DNA of 64,000 nt, from positions 97,087 through 161,086 of the forward strand of contig CAMARR010000006.1 of assembly GCA_945860915.1 (NCBI GenBank), in the 5' to 3' direction. Source of the stretch: Candidatus Kuenenia stuttgartensis (GTDB lineage Bacteria; Planctomycetota; GCA-002687715; CAIWVZ01). The translations under genes were made by a program, and so were the position numbers. Shown here in pieces: positions 25,039 to 34,193 of the stretch (position 1 is the stretch's first letter; every line of letters begins with the position of its first letter). The notes beneath the pieces are model-generated. The model was not told the origin of the DNA. It ran no database searches and saw nothing but the letters and a program-made list of their open reading frames with translations.

Positions 25039-26538
25039 TTAGAAAGATACCGTGAACTGTACGCGAAGACGCCATTCGTCCGAATTGGCCGCTGAAGCCA
25101 AGAAGTGGCTTTCCACACGACCGAAATCAGCCTGCAGTTTGTTGGCGTGCCCGTTCACGAAGTAGCCCGCAACAATCAGATATTCGCGGGACGCGGTCGC
25201 TCCGCTATTCGAAGTCGCGAGAACCCCATTCGACGACAATTCGGCGTACCGCACGCCGATATCGAATTTCGTCGGGACGATGCAGTAGTTCAACTGACCA
25301 AAGTAGCCAAACGACTCGATGTCGGGATTAGCGAACGATGTCGGCGGCGCGCCGATCGCTCCATTGCGTTGTGCATCGCTTCGCCAGTGCGCTTCCGCCG
25401 TGGCATAGAAACCGCTCCACATCGCCGCCACGTCAAAGCCAAAACTCGTGTCGTCGAAACTGTCTCCATCGGCACGGCGATTGTCGTCCGTGTGATACCA
25501 GGCGTTCGCGCCGAGTCCGATCAGGAGTTTATTGCGCTCGGCGTCCGGACGTAAGTCGAGGTGCTGATTTGGGATTGCGCCGAGGGGATTCCATGCCACT
25601 CGCGCATTCCACAGTAGTCCGTCGTCGTCATTCGCCGCATTCTCACCCTCAAGATAGGCGGTGCCAGTCACATTTGGCCCGTTCATAGCGCTTGCGTAAT
25701 ACTCAATCGCATCGCCTTTTGCACCGCCGAACGTCCCCCAAAGGGAGACCCCTGTGGAGCGACTGGGAGCGAAGACGACTGACCCTGGATTTCTATCGAC
25801 AAATGCGAGCTCGGTAACCGGGTTGAGGGCCTCGCGAGAGTACTGCACCTTGAACTGGCCGGCACGAACGTTGAACGCTCGCGAATCCCCAACCTGCCAT
25901 TCGACAAACGCGTCTTTCAGCTCCGTCAAGCGGTTCGCGTTGACCGTGCCGGAGTTCGCAAAACTGACTCCGCCGAATGCCGTGCCCGAAGCTGGCCGGG
26001 ACTGGTCACCTCCCATGTCCATTGAAACTTGGTAACGCAAGTGGGGATCGAAAGCTGTTCCGCGAAGTATCAGCCGTGCGCGCGGAACGGAGAAGTCCAA
26101 CCGGTCGTGCCCAGCCTTCGAGCCAGCAGGCAGCACCGTTGAACGATCGAGTGCATCGTAGGTGAAACGAGCCTGAACTTTCACGCCGATGGTCATCGAA
26201 AAATTCCCATCCGCCGTTGCGAAAGTCATTCCGCTGCCTGGCTTGTACGACACTTTTGGCGCGTCCTGATTTGCTCTCGCCACCATCTCTTCGATCTTCG
26301 TGTCCACCCGGCGCTCAAGATCCGACGCCATGACGAGTTCGGCTTCTAGCTTTTTCAGTTCCGTGAATTCGGATCCTGAAATGACACCGCGCTGTTGGAG
26401 AATCTCCAGCAAGCGCCCGTCGACAGTTCGATTCTCCGTACCTTGAGCGACGACTGCGGCGGCGACGAACACCCCTGCGAGAATCCCCCTCGCTCCGCGT
26501 GATGTCCTGGCGAGACTGACTTCGCGCTTCATCTTCAC
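25039..26538 (-). CDS. Phosphate-selective porin of the OprO/OprP type (copy 2)
   Basis: 499 residues, a tandem paralogue of the porin at 23460. It has the same order: signal peptide, VDGRLLEILQQRGVISGSEFTELKKLE, coiled-coil-like VDTKIEEMVARANQDAPKVSYKPGSG (cut here), barrel with FNVRAGQFKVQYSREAL and AWYHTDDNRRADGD, and terminal Phe in VQFTVSF. Loop residues differ between the two copies, so anion or polyphosphate preference may differ. Unlike copy 1 it has no clear Pho box just upstream. It is 273 bp downstream of phoR. Confidence 0.88.
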   Translation of the reverse strand: MKMKREVSLARTSRGARGILAGVFVAAAVVAQGTENRTVDGRLLEILQQRGVISGSEFTELKKLEAELVMASDLERRVDTKIEEMVARANQDAPKVSYKPGSGMTFATADGNFSMTIGVKVQARFTYDALDRSTVLPAGSKAGHDRLDFSVPRARLILRGTAFDPHLRYQVSMDMGGDQSRPASGTAFGGVSFANSGTVNANRLTELKDAFVEWQVGDSRAFNVRAGQFKVQYSREALNPVTELAFVDRNPGSVVFAPSRSTGVSLWGTFGGAKGDAIEYYASAMNGPNVTGTAYLEGENAANDDDGLLWNARVAWNPLGAIPNQHLDLRPDAERNKLLIGLGANAWYHTDDNRRADGDSFDDTSFGFDVAAMWSGFYATAEAHWRSDAQRNGAIGAPPTSFANPDIESFGYFGQLNYCIVPTKFDIGVRYAELSSNGVLATSNSGATASREYLIVAGYFVNGHANKLQADFGRVESHFLASAANSDEWRLRVQFTVSF

Positions 26539-26771
26539 GAACTTTCTCCGTGCCTAGGTCGGCACAACCCCACGATGTGACACAAACGCGGGAACATTAC
26601 TTGAATGCGCAACCGCCATGGTTGCCCAGAAACAATTTTCGGGCCAACCTGAGGCAACGCGCTCTCACAATTCGCATGGCACGCGGCGAACCGTCGGTTG
26701 CGTCAGAATCCCCCTCCCATTTCGGAGTCGATCAGCGTCCGCTCCATGCCAACGGAGCACGTCCCAAGATG

Positions 26772-26798
26772 GAACGGTCGAAGGGCGGCGACGTTCCG
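26772..26798 (-). other. Possible hairpin in the phoR-porin gap
   Basis: GGAACG(G)TCG and CGACGTTCC can pair over 9 bp with one bulged base, 14 nt after the phoR stop. No T-run follows. Nothing else recognisable is present in the 273-bp gap from 26539 to 26811. Confidence 0.3.
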
Positions 26799-26811
26799 GA
26801 CTGGAACTGGG

Positions 26812-28566
26812 CTATGCCGTCGGGGCCTGCGGCAACGAAAGCGTGAAGGTCGATCCCACCCCCTCCGTGCTCGTCACACGAATGGTCCCGCCGTGCTGTT
26901 CGGCGACGTGCTTGACGATAGCGAGGCCCAGGCCTGTGCCTCCGAGAGCGCGCGACCGCGCTTTGTCGACGCGATAGAAGCGCTCGAAGATCCGCTCAAG
27001 GTCAATCACCGGTATCCCGATCCCGGTATCCGCAACAGCGATCTCCACCCGATCGTATCGAGCCTCGCACGTGACATCGATTGACCCACCTGACGCCGTG
27101 TAGTGAACAGCATTATCGAGCAGATTCACAACGGCCCTAACGAGAAGATCTCGGTCGCCACGGATGAGCAAGCTGCGGTCGCCTCCGAGAAAACGACATG
27201 TGATCCCCTTCTCGCGCGCCTTGTCCGCAACAGACGCGAAGGCTTCGCCGACCATCGACGCTGCCGCAAACGGATCCGAGTCAATGCGAAGGCCACCCGA
27301 TTCCACTCGGGACAGTACAAGAAGGTCTGTAACAAGATGACCGAGACTCCGGGCATTGCGCTCGATCTTCGCAAGGAAGGAACGGGCTACTTCAGCATCG
27401 TCGATCGCACCATCCTGGAGGGTCTCGACGTATCCTTGGATGCTGGTCAGCGGCGTCTTCATTTCGTGCGAGACATTCGCCACAAAGTCGCGTCTTACGG
27501 CTTCGAGCCTCCTCAAGACCGTCACATCTCGAAAGTCGAGCACCGCGCCGTCGTAGCGCCCTTCGATCACAACGATGGGACTCACGCGGACCTCGATCTC
27601 GCGCCGCGGAGTCGAACCTACCCTGAGCGTTGACGCCACGGGTCGGTTCATCTCACGTACCGATGTCACGAGGCGTGGAAGATCTCCATCTCTGATCAGC
27701 TCCCAAAATGGGCGGCCGACCACATCCCCTGAAATGTCGAGAAGCACGCGGGCCTCGGGGTTGATGTGCGTCACCAAATCGTCGGGGCCGATCGCAACAA
27801 GCCCATCCGCTACCGAGTCGAGCACCAAAGACAGGCCACGCTTACGGGCCTCCATTTCAGCGATACGATGCTCGAGCTTGTCCGCAAGTCGATTTAAAGC
27901 AGTCCCGACATTCGCAATTCCATCGGAATCGTCAGCGTCGACCCGTCGACTAAAATCACCCTCTGCGATTCGGTTGGCGACATCCGCCTGGTCCGTCAAT
28001 CGCCGACTCAGCCGCGTGCTTACAGTCGCGCCGACAAGAACCGCCACGGCCGAAACAAGGAGCAACCCGACGAGAGCAAGGCCTGTTGTTGAACCCACTT
28101 GATCGACAAATGGGCCGAGCCGGTCGGCGGCACGGGCGTACCCGGACCCGTCCGGGAGAGCCACCGCACAGTACCAGTACACTTCTCCTGACGACTCAAT
28201 CCGCCGCGTGTCGAAACCAGGGTTGCCTGGAAATGCCGAAGCTATTTCCATGCGCTGCGACTGGTTCCCGACGGTGGTCGGATCCTGAGAGGAGTCCCCG
28301 ACTACTGTGCCGTCTTTGGCGATGACCGTCAGCCGCGAAGCCGTGATTCTCGCTGCGTCACTGACTGTCTTGGCGATCGACTCATGCTCGCCTAGCAACA
28401 ATGGGACTCGGACAAGCTCTGCGAGTCCATTTGCCTTCGCAATCAACTGCGATTTAAGCTCCGATTCGAGCTCCGATCGAATCTTGGATTCAATCAAAAC
28501 CGCCGATCCGAGCGTGCAGAGCAGCACGACCGTGATGTAGATGATGAAAAGTCGGCTTGGGGCCAC
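26812..28566 (-). CDS. phoR: Phosphate regulon sensor histidine kinase
   Basis: 584 residues, membrane bound. TM1 at about 5-25, a periplasmic region of about 130 residues, TM2 near 158-178 (LVGLLLVSAVAVLVGATVS), HAMP about 180-235, a PAS domain (LVLDSVADGLVAIGPDDLVTHINPEA, cut) about 240-345, HisKA with the phospho-His in FVANVSHEMKTPLTS, and HATPase_c with DNAVHYT, DTGIGIP and GGTGLGLAIVKHV. The HAMP-PAS-HisKA order and the partner phoB directly upstream identify PhoR. The periplasmic part is larger than in the short E. coli protein and like the Bacillus type. Confidence 0.93.
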   Translation of the reverse strand: MAPSRLFIIYITVVLLCTLGSAVLIESKIRSELESELKSQLIAKANGLAELVRVPLLLGEHESIAKTVSDAARITASRLTVIAKDGTVVGDSSQDPTTVGNQSQRMEIASAFPGNPGFDTRRIESSGEVYWYCAVALPDGSGYARAADRLGPFVDQVGSTTGLALVGLLLVSAVAVLVGATVSTRLSRRLTDQADVANRIAEGDFSRRVDADDSDGIANVGTALNRLADKLEHRIAEMEARKRGLSLVLDSVADGLVAIGPDDLVTHINPEARVLLDISGDVVGRPFWELIRDGDLPRLVTSVREMNRPVASTLRVGSTPRREIEVRVSPIVVIEGRYDGAVLDFRDVTVLRRLEAVRRDFVANVSHEMKTPLTSIQGYVETLQDGAIDDAEVARSFLAKIERNARSLGHLVTDLLVLSRVESGGLRIDSDPFAAASMVGEAFASVADKAREKGITCRFLGGDRSLLIRGDRDLLVRAVVNLLDNAVHYTASGGSIDVTCEARYDRVEIAVADTGIGIPVIDLERIFERFYRVDKARSRALGGTGLGLAIVKHVAEQHGGTIRVTSTEGVGSTFTLSLPQAPTA

Positions 28567-28577
28567 GCTCCCGGAGT

Positions 28578-29300
28578 CTAGCCGAGGTTTGACATGCCGA
28601 CAGGGGCAGACTCGAACTTGTAGCCAACTCCCCGCACTGTGACGACGTGATGCATGCGCGTGTCACCGAGTTTCTTTCGGACGTTGCGTACATGCACATC
28701 GATGTTTCGGTCAACTACCACGACACCGTCGCCAACGACATGCGGAAGCAACTCAGTTCGTGAGAACACGCGGCCTTCGTGACGCATAAGAAAATGGAGC
28801 AGCCGAAACTCAGCCAAGGTAAACAACACCGGCACCCCATCGACGTCAACTTGATGGCGAACAGGGTCCAATTCAATCCCGCCGCGCGCGACCGGACGCC
28901 GATCAGTTCGATTCCCTGATTGAGTCCTGGCTCGCCGCAAGACCACCCGGATCCGCGCGAGTAGTTCCTTCACACTGAATGGCTTGGTGACGTAGTCATC
29001 CGCACCGATGCCGAGTCCGACCAAAATATCCGCCTCTTCACCTTTGCTGGTCACCATAATGACCGGCAACGTTTCGGATCGGGGATCAGATCGTAGGCGG
29101 CGGCAAACTTCGAGTCCGTCGATGCCAGGAAGCATGAGGTCGAGCAGCACGACGTCGTACGCGCGAGTACGGGCGAAGTCCACCCCACGTTCACCATCGG
29201 TGGCCGTGTCGACTTCGTATCCCTCTTTCTTCAAATTAAATCGAAGTAACTCAAGGATGTCCGACTCGTCCTCGATGACAAGCACTCGTTCACGCTTCAT
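28578..29300 (-). CDS. phoB: Phosphate regulon response regulator
   Basis: 240 residues. Receiver domain at 1-120 with phospho-acceptor Asp in VVLLDLMLPG, conserved Thr in IMVTSKGEE and Lys in YVTKPFSVKEL. A winged-helix OmpR/PhoB DNA-binding domain follows (LTLAEFRLLHFLMRHEGRVFSR as FTLAEFRLLHFLM, RNIDVHVRNVRKKLG, VRGVGYKFE). The stop is 11 nt before the phoR start, so they form one operon. An 11-bp phased repeat upstream suggests autoregulation. Confidence 0.95.
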   Translation of the reverse strand: MKRERVLVIEDESDILELLRFNLKKEGYEVDTATDGERGVDFARTRAYDVVLLDLMLPGIDGLEVCRRLRSDPRSETLPVIMVTSKGEEADILVGLGIGADDYVTKPFSVKELLARIRVVLRRARTQSGNRTDRRPVARGGIELDPVRHQVDVDGVPVLFTLAEFRLLHFLMRHEGRVFSRTELLPHVVGDGVVVVDRNIDVHVRNVRKKLGDTRMHHVVTVRGVGYKFESAPVGMSNLG

Positions 29301-29340
29301 CTGTGCCCTCGCGCTTCATGCATGAGGATAGGCTCAGTTC

Positions 29341-29357
29341 GTTAAGATTGTGTAAAC
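29341..29357 (-). promoter_or_regulatory. Candidate Pho box upstream of phoB (imperfect)
   Basis: On the minus strand GTTTA and CTTAA begin 11 bp apart (TTTACA at 29356 and TTAACG at 29345). This fits the TT(A/C/T)ACA type of PhoP-family box and lies 41-57 bp before the phoB ATG. Less exact than the sites before pstS and the porin. Confidence 0.4.
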
Positions 29358-29374
29358 TAACTCACTACTCCTCG

Positions 29375-29971
29375 TCAATCTCCCGCCCGCGAAGTCGGTC
29401 GAGTGTCGAGGCCTGCAGCCTCGGTCCGCAAAGCGGCGACGGCGGCCTCGGCTCGGGGATCGTGGCCCAAAGCTCGTGCCTCGTCGAACCAGTTCATCGC
29501 CCCAGCCAGATCCCCTGACCACCAGGCCCCAAGGCCGGCGTGATAAGCGGCATTCGGAACCGTCCGATCAAATCCCCGCGCTCGAGCGAGCAAACTCGAA
29601 GCAAGCTGTGCCGTGAGTCTGCGCTGCGGTTTCGGGGTCACACGCGCGAGTTCAAGGGCGGTTCTCCCCGACAGATCCAATGCGTCTGCCGTCTCCGGTG
29701 AACACGCAAGCGCCCTGCTCAGAGCCCGTTCGGCCTCTCCAGTGTCGTAGCTCGCCGCGGCCGCCCGAGCCATGCCGATCCAACCGATGAAAGACTTGGG
29801 ATTTCGAGTCGTTGCCGCCGAAAACGCTACGCGGGCTCCCATGGGGTCTCCACGGCCTAGCCGCAACTCACCCTCACGCAGTGCTGTCGAGACTGCATCG
29901 TCGCCTGTAGAGGAGCAGCCAAGGAGTAGGGCCAACCCTAGGTAGCCACGGAAGGAGGTTATCGGGCGCAT
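29375..29971 (-). CDS. TPR-type lipoprotein
   Basis: 198 residues from the ATG at 29971. The lipobox LLLGC gives a lipidated Cys about residue 19. The rest is made of helix pairs with TPR-like spacing (REGELRLGRGDPMGARVAFSAAT, GWIGMARAAAASYDTGEAERALSRALACSP, AYHAGLGAWWSGDLAGAMNWFDEARALG, each a repeat of 34 or so residues, cut here for length). Such proteins scaffold envelope complexes. It ends 75 bp upstream of phoB on the same strand and starts 59 bp from a divergent aminotransferase gene. Partner unknown. Confidence 0.75.
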   Translation of the reverse strand: MRPITSFRGYLGLALLLGCSSTGDDAVSTALREGELRLGRGDPMGARVAFSAATTRNPKSFIGWIGMARAAAASYDTGEAERALSRALACSPETADALDLSGRTALELARVTPKPQRRLTAQLASSLLARARGFDRTVPNAAYHAGLGAWWSGDLAGAMNWFDEARALGHDPRAEAAVAALRTEAAGLDTRPTSRAGD

Positions 29972-30030
29972 GGCCACATCGTGCATCCGATGTGCCTCGA
30001 TGCAAGCCCACCGCGCTAGGATCGCGTTGC

Positions 30031-31149
30031 ATGGCATCCCCATTGATCGTTCCCCCGCGGCTTCTCCTAGGTCCCGGTCCGTCCCTTTGCGCACCCGAAG
30101 TCCTCCGCGCCATGGCGACGCCCCTGCTTGGCCACCTCGATCCAGCGTTCCTACGCATCATGGACGTGACGAAGGAGCGCTTACGGAGCGCCTTCAGGAC
30201 AAAAAATCGCCTGACACTACCTTTGCCGGGAACAGGCTCGGCGGGTACCGAAGCAATCATCGTCAACTTCATCGAGCCTGGGGATCGGGTAATCGTGGGG
30301 GTGAATGGGGTCTTCGGCGGGCGTTTAGCTGACCAAGCTCGACGCATAGGTGCGAGAGTTGAGACGATTGATGTGCCCTTCGGAGAGGCCATCGATCCAG
30401 ACGCCATCGAGGCCGCTTTGAAGCGAGAGCGAGCTGCAGCGGTCGTCATAGTCCATGCCGAAACGTCAACGGGCGTGCTTCAGCCCAACATTCCAGAAAT
30501 CGCGGCCTCAGCCCATCGTCACGGTGCGCTCTTTCTTCTCGACTGCGTGACAAGTCTGGGCGGTACTCCCCTCGAGATCGATGCGTGGGGCGTAGATGGA
30601 GCCTATAGTGGAACGCAGAAGTGCCTGTCGGTTCCGCCGGGGCTTTCCCCGGCGACGTTCTCCGAGACTGCCATGGCCAAGCTCAAGGCCCGCACGACAC
30701 CAATCCCATCTTGGTACCTCGACTTAAGCATGATCGACGCCTACTGGGGATCTGAGCGGGCCTACCACCATACGGCACCGATCTCGATGGTCTACGCGCT
30801 TCATGAGGGTCTCGGATTGCTGCTCGATGAAGGACTCGAGGCCTCGTTCGCGCGTCACCGTCGTGTTCAGGACTTCTTGCTAGCGGGACTCTCGGAACTT
30901 GGCCTCAAGCCACTTGTTCCGGCGGCCATCCGACTTCCGATGCTGACTTCCATCCTCATTCCCGATGGAGTTGACGACGCCTCGATCCGAAAAGCTCTCT
31001 ACGAGAGATTCAACATCGAAATCGGCGGCGGACTTGGCACGCTTAAGGGGAAGGTCTGGCGCGTCGGCCTGATGGGACACGGGGCACGCGAAGAGAACGT
31101 GCTTACACTTCTCGGTGCTCTCCGCGAACTACTACGCAACACGAAGTAG
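30031..31149 (+). CDS. Class V aminotransferase, alanine-glyoxylate/serine-glyoxylate type
   Basis: 372 residues from the ATG at 30031. PLP enzyme with the family start LLLGPGPSLCAPEVLRAM and GHLDPAFLRIMD, the aspartate that holds the PLP ring in FLLDCVTSLGG, the Schiff-base Lys in YSGTQKCLSVPPG and the C-terminal EIGGGLGTLKGKVWRVGLMGH. These match alanine-glyoxylate or serine-pyruvate/serine-glyoxylate aminotransferases; the exact pair cannot be told. No ribosome site precedes the ATG, and a TAGGAT box lies 8 nt upstream, so the mRNA may be leaderless. Confidence 0.9.
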   Translation: MASPLIVPPRLLLGPGPSLCAPEVLRAMATPLLGHLDPAFLRIMDVTKERLRSAFRTKNRLTLPLPGTGSAGTEAIIVNFIEPGDRVIVGVNGVFGGRLADQARRIGARVETIDVPFGEAIDPDAIEAALKRERAAAVVIVHAETSTGVLQPNIPEIAASAHRHGALFLLDCVTSLGGTPLEIDAWGVDGAYSGTQKCLSVPPGLSPATFSETAMAKLKARTTPIPSWYLDLSMIDAYWGSERAYHHTAPISMVYALHEGLGLLLDEGLEASFARHRRVQDFLLAGLSELGLKPLVPAAIRLPMLTSILIPDGVDDASIRKALYERFNIEIGGGLGTLKGKVWRVGLMGHGAREENVLTLLGALRELLRNTK

Positions 31150-31156
31150 GCGCATG

Positions 31157-31184
31157 CCCCGTCGACGCCGAGGCGCCGACGGGC
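31157..31184. terminator. Hairpin between convergent aminotransferase and small lipoprotein genes
   Basis: CCCGTCG and CGACGGG flank an inner CGCC/GGCG stem, giving about 11 bp with one mismatch and a very small loop. It lies in the 54-bp gap between two converging genes and could serve both. No T-run. Confidence 0.4.
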
Positions 31185-31203
31185 TGCGATCGATCATTCC
31201 GGG

Positions 31204-31536
31204 TCACTTAACGCCGTGCGCCAACCTAAACCCATCGATAGTCTTCTGATCGGGGGCCTTCACGGTCTCGCCGTTGGGACCCGCGCCGATAGACGTCACG
31301 CACTTTGCGAGCTCACGGCTCTTCTTGTACTCACGAATGGAAACGTCACCCTTGGAGAAGACCCAGAGACGTCCATCCTCCTCGAAGACGGCAAATCCTG
31401 GTTTTGCTTGGGGTGACTTCGATCCCTCGGCGAAGTGCTTCGCAGTCTCGCTCTCGACCATAGAATGCGAGGTCTCGCACGACTGCAGTGCAACAAGAAC
31501 AGCCAACGATCCAATCATCAATATCCGCTTCATCAC
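31204..31536 (-). CDS. Small lipoprotein at the end of the pst operon
   Basis: 110 residues. The lipobox ALQSC gives a lipidated Cys near residue 20. The mature part is about 90 residues with PGFAVFEEDGRLWVFSKGDVSIREY and KSRELAKCVTSIGAGPNGETVKAPD (each cut) and one further Cys. The pattern WVF...REY resembles small secreted proteins seen in Planctomycetota, but I cannot assign a family. It starts 30 nt after the pstB stop on the same strand, so it may be a member of the phosphate operon. Confidence 0.65.
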   Translation of the reverse strand: MMKRILMIGSLAVLVALQSCETSHSMVESETAKHFAEGSKSPQAKPGFAVFEEDGRLWVFSKGDVSIREYKKSRELAKCVTSIGAGPNGETVKAPDQKTIDGFRLAHGVK

Positions 31537-31566
31537 AAACTCCTTGTTCTAAGAAAACACCCGTTC

Positions 31567-32433
31567 TCAGCCGAATCGTCCGGAGACGTAGTCCTCGGTC
31601 TCCTTGCGATGCGGCCGCATGAAAATGTCGTCGGTCGGCCCAAACTCGACGAGACGGCCGAGGTACATGAATGCGGTGTAGTCGCTCGTGCGCGACGCCT
31701 GCTGCATGTTATGTGTCACCATCAAGACGGTGTAGGACCCCTTGAGGTCGGCGATGAGGTCCTCGACGCGCCCAGTGGCAATCGGGTCGAGGGCCGAGCA
31801 AGGTTCGTCCATGAGAAGCACCTCGGGCTCTGCCGCGATCGCCCGCGCAATGCACAAGCGTTGTTGCTGGCCACCCGAAAGAGAAAGTCCACTCGAGTGG
31901 AGTCGATCCTTCACTTCATCCCAAATCGCGGCTCCCCGAAGAGAACGTTCGCAGACTTCGTCGAGCGTCCGTCTGTCGGTAACGCCATCGATGCGCAATG
32001 AGTAGACGACATTCTCATAGATGCTCATCGGGAATGGGTTGGACTTTTGAAACACCATTCCCATACGCTTGCGCAATTCGATTACGTCGACGGCACGGTC
32101 ATAGATCGAGTCCCCGTTCAACCGCATGTCGCCCTCGATGCGCACACTGTCAATGAGGTCATTCAGACGATTCACAGAACGGAGCAATGTGGACTTACCA
32201 CAGCCCGATGGTCCGATGAGCGCGGTGACCTTCCCGCGCGGAATTCGCATGGAAACATCCCAAAGCGCGCGCGCTGTGCCATACCAAAGGGAAAAGCAAT
32301 CGACTTCGAGAACGGCCTCTTCACGCTCGAGCGACGCGTGTATTTCTGGACCGCGTATCGCTGCAGCGCCGGGGTCCGGGCTGAGCCCGACGGCAGCCAT
32401 CATCGCGGTTTTCGGTTCGTTTGTGTTGGACAT
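31567..32433 (-). CDS. pstB: Phosphate ABC transporter ATP-binding protein
   Basis: 288 residues. ATPase that powers phosphate import on the cytoplasmic side. Walker [13 protein letters not shown]-loop [17 protein letters not shown], signature [14 protein letters not shown], Walker [15 protein letters not shown] and the switch His in [10 protein letters not shown] are all intact, and the [11 protein letters not shown] run is diagnostic of PstB. The first 38 residues are an unmatched extension, so a later start is possible. Starts 14 nt after pstA. Confidence 0.97.
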   Translation of the reverse strand: MSNTNEPKTAMMAAVGLSPDPGAAAIRGPEIHASLEREEAVLEVDCFSLWYGTARALWDVSMRIPRGKVTALIGPSGCGKSTLLRSVNRLNDLIDSVRIEGDMRLNGDSIYDRAVDVIELRKRMGMVFQKSNPFPMSIYENVVYSLRIDGVTDRRTLDEVCERSLRGAAIWDEVKDRLHSSGLSLSGGQQQRLCIARAIAAEPEVLLMDEPCSALDPIATGRVEDLIADLKGSYTVLMVTHNMQQASRTSDYTAFMYLGRLVEFGPTDDIFMRPHRKETEDYVSGRFG

Positions 32434-32447
32434 AGAAATGGCCTCTC

Positions 32448-34193
32448 TTAGAACTGAGCTCCCGCGAACTTCCGTCGAAGCACCGTTCGGATTCGAATCG
32501 CCGCCAAGTTGAGTGTCACGATGACGACAATAAGCAGAAGGGTCGTCGTGTAGACCATCGGCTTGGCTGCCTCGCTGTTGGGGCTCTGAAACCCAAGGTC
32601 GTACACGTGAAACCCGAGGTGCATGAACGACCTCTCGAGATGGAAGTACGGGAAGATTCCGTCGATCGGAAGATCCGGTGCAAGTTTGACGGCACCAACC
32701 AACATCAAAGGAGCGACTTCACCCGCACCTCGAGCCATGGCGAGAATCGTGCCAGTCATGATGCCAGGCATGGCCTTAGGTAGCACGATGCGCCAAATGG
32801 TCTGCCACTTCGATGCGCCACACGCATAGGATCCTTCTCGCATTGACGACGGCACCGCGGCGAGCGCTTCTTCAGTTGCAACAATGACAACCGGTAGCGT
32901 CATGAGTGCCAAAGTCAGCGCACTCCAAAGGATGCCACCCGTGCCGAAAGTCGGGCTTGGCAACTTCTCCGGGAAGAACAATGTGTCAATTCCAGCGCCA
33001 ACCGTGTAGCAAAAGAAACCAAGACCAAAGACGCCGAACACGATGCTAGGAACCCCTGCCAAGTTGTTCACCGCGATACGAACTGCGCTCGTAATTGCAC
33101 CTGCCTTTGCGTACTCCCGCAAGTACAAGGCGGCTAGCACCCCAATCGGCACGACCGCGAGTGACATCAGGAGAGTCATGACCACCGTCCCGAAGATCGC
33201 TGGCCAGACGCCACCTTCGGAATTCGCCTCGCGCGGCTCGTCTATCAGGAACTCTCCCCAACGTGATCCTAGGATCGACAGTTTGTCCGCTAGCGAGAGC
33301 CGATTCGGCTGATATGCGCGAACGACGTCAGCCACTTTGATGGGAACCTCGTTTCCACCTGCCACGACCATCATTAGGACGTAGCTCTCGTTCTCCTTGT
33401 CAATCGCTGTAATGCGCGATCGCAATGCCGTGGCTTCGGATTCGAGATCGAGCATCCGAAGCGACTTTTCATGCTTGACTCGCACTAGTTCGTCATGGTC
33501 TCCGGCAAGCTCCGCTCGGCGAACGGTACGCCGAGCGTCCTCCATCGCATGGTTGACTGCCCCTAACTCGACGCGCTCCAACCTACGTCGCACCTCAAAG
33601 CGAGCCCTGCATGCGTCGTGATGGGATTGAAACGCCTTCCATGCGGCATCCGAGCCCGACGCCTCAGTTCGCTCCCCGATTTGGAACGACTTAGGAGTGC
33701 CATAGAAACGCCCCCAAGTCATGCGTTCAAGCACCACAACATCTGCCGGTCTTGACTCGGCACGGACGATATAGGAGCTGATCCAGCGGAAATGCTCTCC
33801 GGTGATCTCGTAATTCCCAATTCGAAGTAGATCGCGTTGCGACTCTCCTCCGAGCGCCCCAAGTCGGGCGGTCCCTTCCGCGAAAAATGCATCGCCGCAC
33901 TGCTCCCTCACGGCCAGTTCCGTCGGACGGTGCGACTCGCTGCGCGAGACCTCGCCGAGCACGGACGTTCCGTCCAATAGGGTCATCGCGGCGACGGGCC
34001 GCGGAATAAACGTCTGTGCCCCCTGGTAGATCACCAACGCAACCAGACAGACGATCATCGCGACACAGAGGATCAATGCGGCGTGTGTAAGCCAAATCCA
34101 CGGCTCGCCGATCGCAAAAAGCGAGAGCGCGCGGCGACGACGTGGCCGAGATGATGTCGAGTTCGCGGGTTTGTCAGTGGCAGCAGGCTTCAC
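32448..34193 (-). CDS. pstA: Phosphate ABC transporter permease PstA with large N-terminal insertion
   Basis: 581 residues, about twice the usual 280-300. A single TM helix near 32-55 is followed by about 270 residues outside the normal permease, containing a charged coiled coil ([40 protein letters not shown]). The standard permease begins near 330 ([15 protein letters not shown]) with the EAA loop [22 protein letters not shown]. Such long PstA proteins pair with propeller-bearing PstC in some other bacteria. Start overlaps the pstC stop by 4 bp. Confidence 0.92.
   Translation of the reverse strand: MKPAATDKPANSTSSRPRRRRALSLFAIGEPWIWLTHAALILCVAMIVCLVALVIYQGAQTFIPRPVAAMTLLDGTSVLGEVSRSESHRPTELAVREQCGDAFFAEGTARLGALGGESQRDLLRIGNYEITGEHFRWISSYIVRAESRPADVVVLERMTWGRFYGTPKSFQIGERTEASGSDAAWKAFQSHHDACRARFEVRRRLERVELGAVNHAMEDARRTVRRAELAGDHDELVRVKHEKSLRMLDLESEATALRSRITAIDKENESYVLMMVVAGGNEVPIKVADVVRAYQPNRLSLADKLSILGSRWGEFLIDEPREANSEGGVWPAIFGTVVMTLLMSLAVVPIGVLAALYLREYAKAGAITSAVRIAVNNLAGVPSIVFGVFGLGFFCYTVGAGIDTLFFPEKLPSPTFGTGGILWSALTLALMTLPVVIVATEEALAAVPSSMREGSYACGASKWQTIWRIVLPKAMPGIMTGTILAMARGAGEVAPLMLVGAVKLAPDLPIDGIFPYFHLERSFMHLGFHVYDLGFQSPNSEAAKPMVYTTTLLLIVVIVTLNLAAIRIRTVLRRKFAGAQF

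Noticed and set aside
26550..26977. Small plus-strand frames in the porin-phoR gap
   Set aside because: They run into the phoR gene in antisense and have no ribosome site or conserved pattern.
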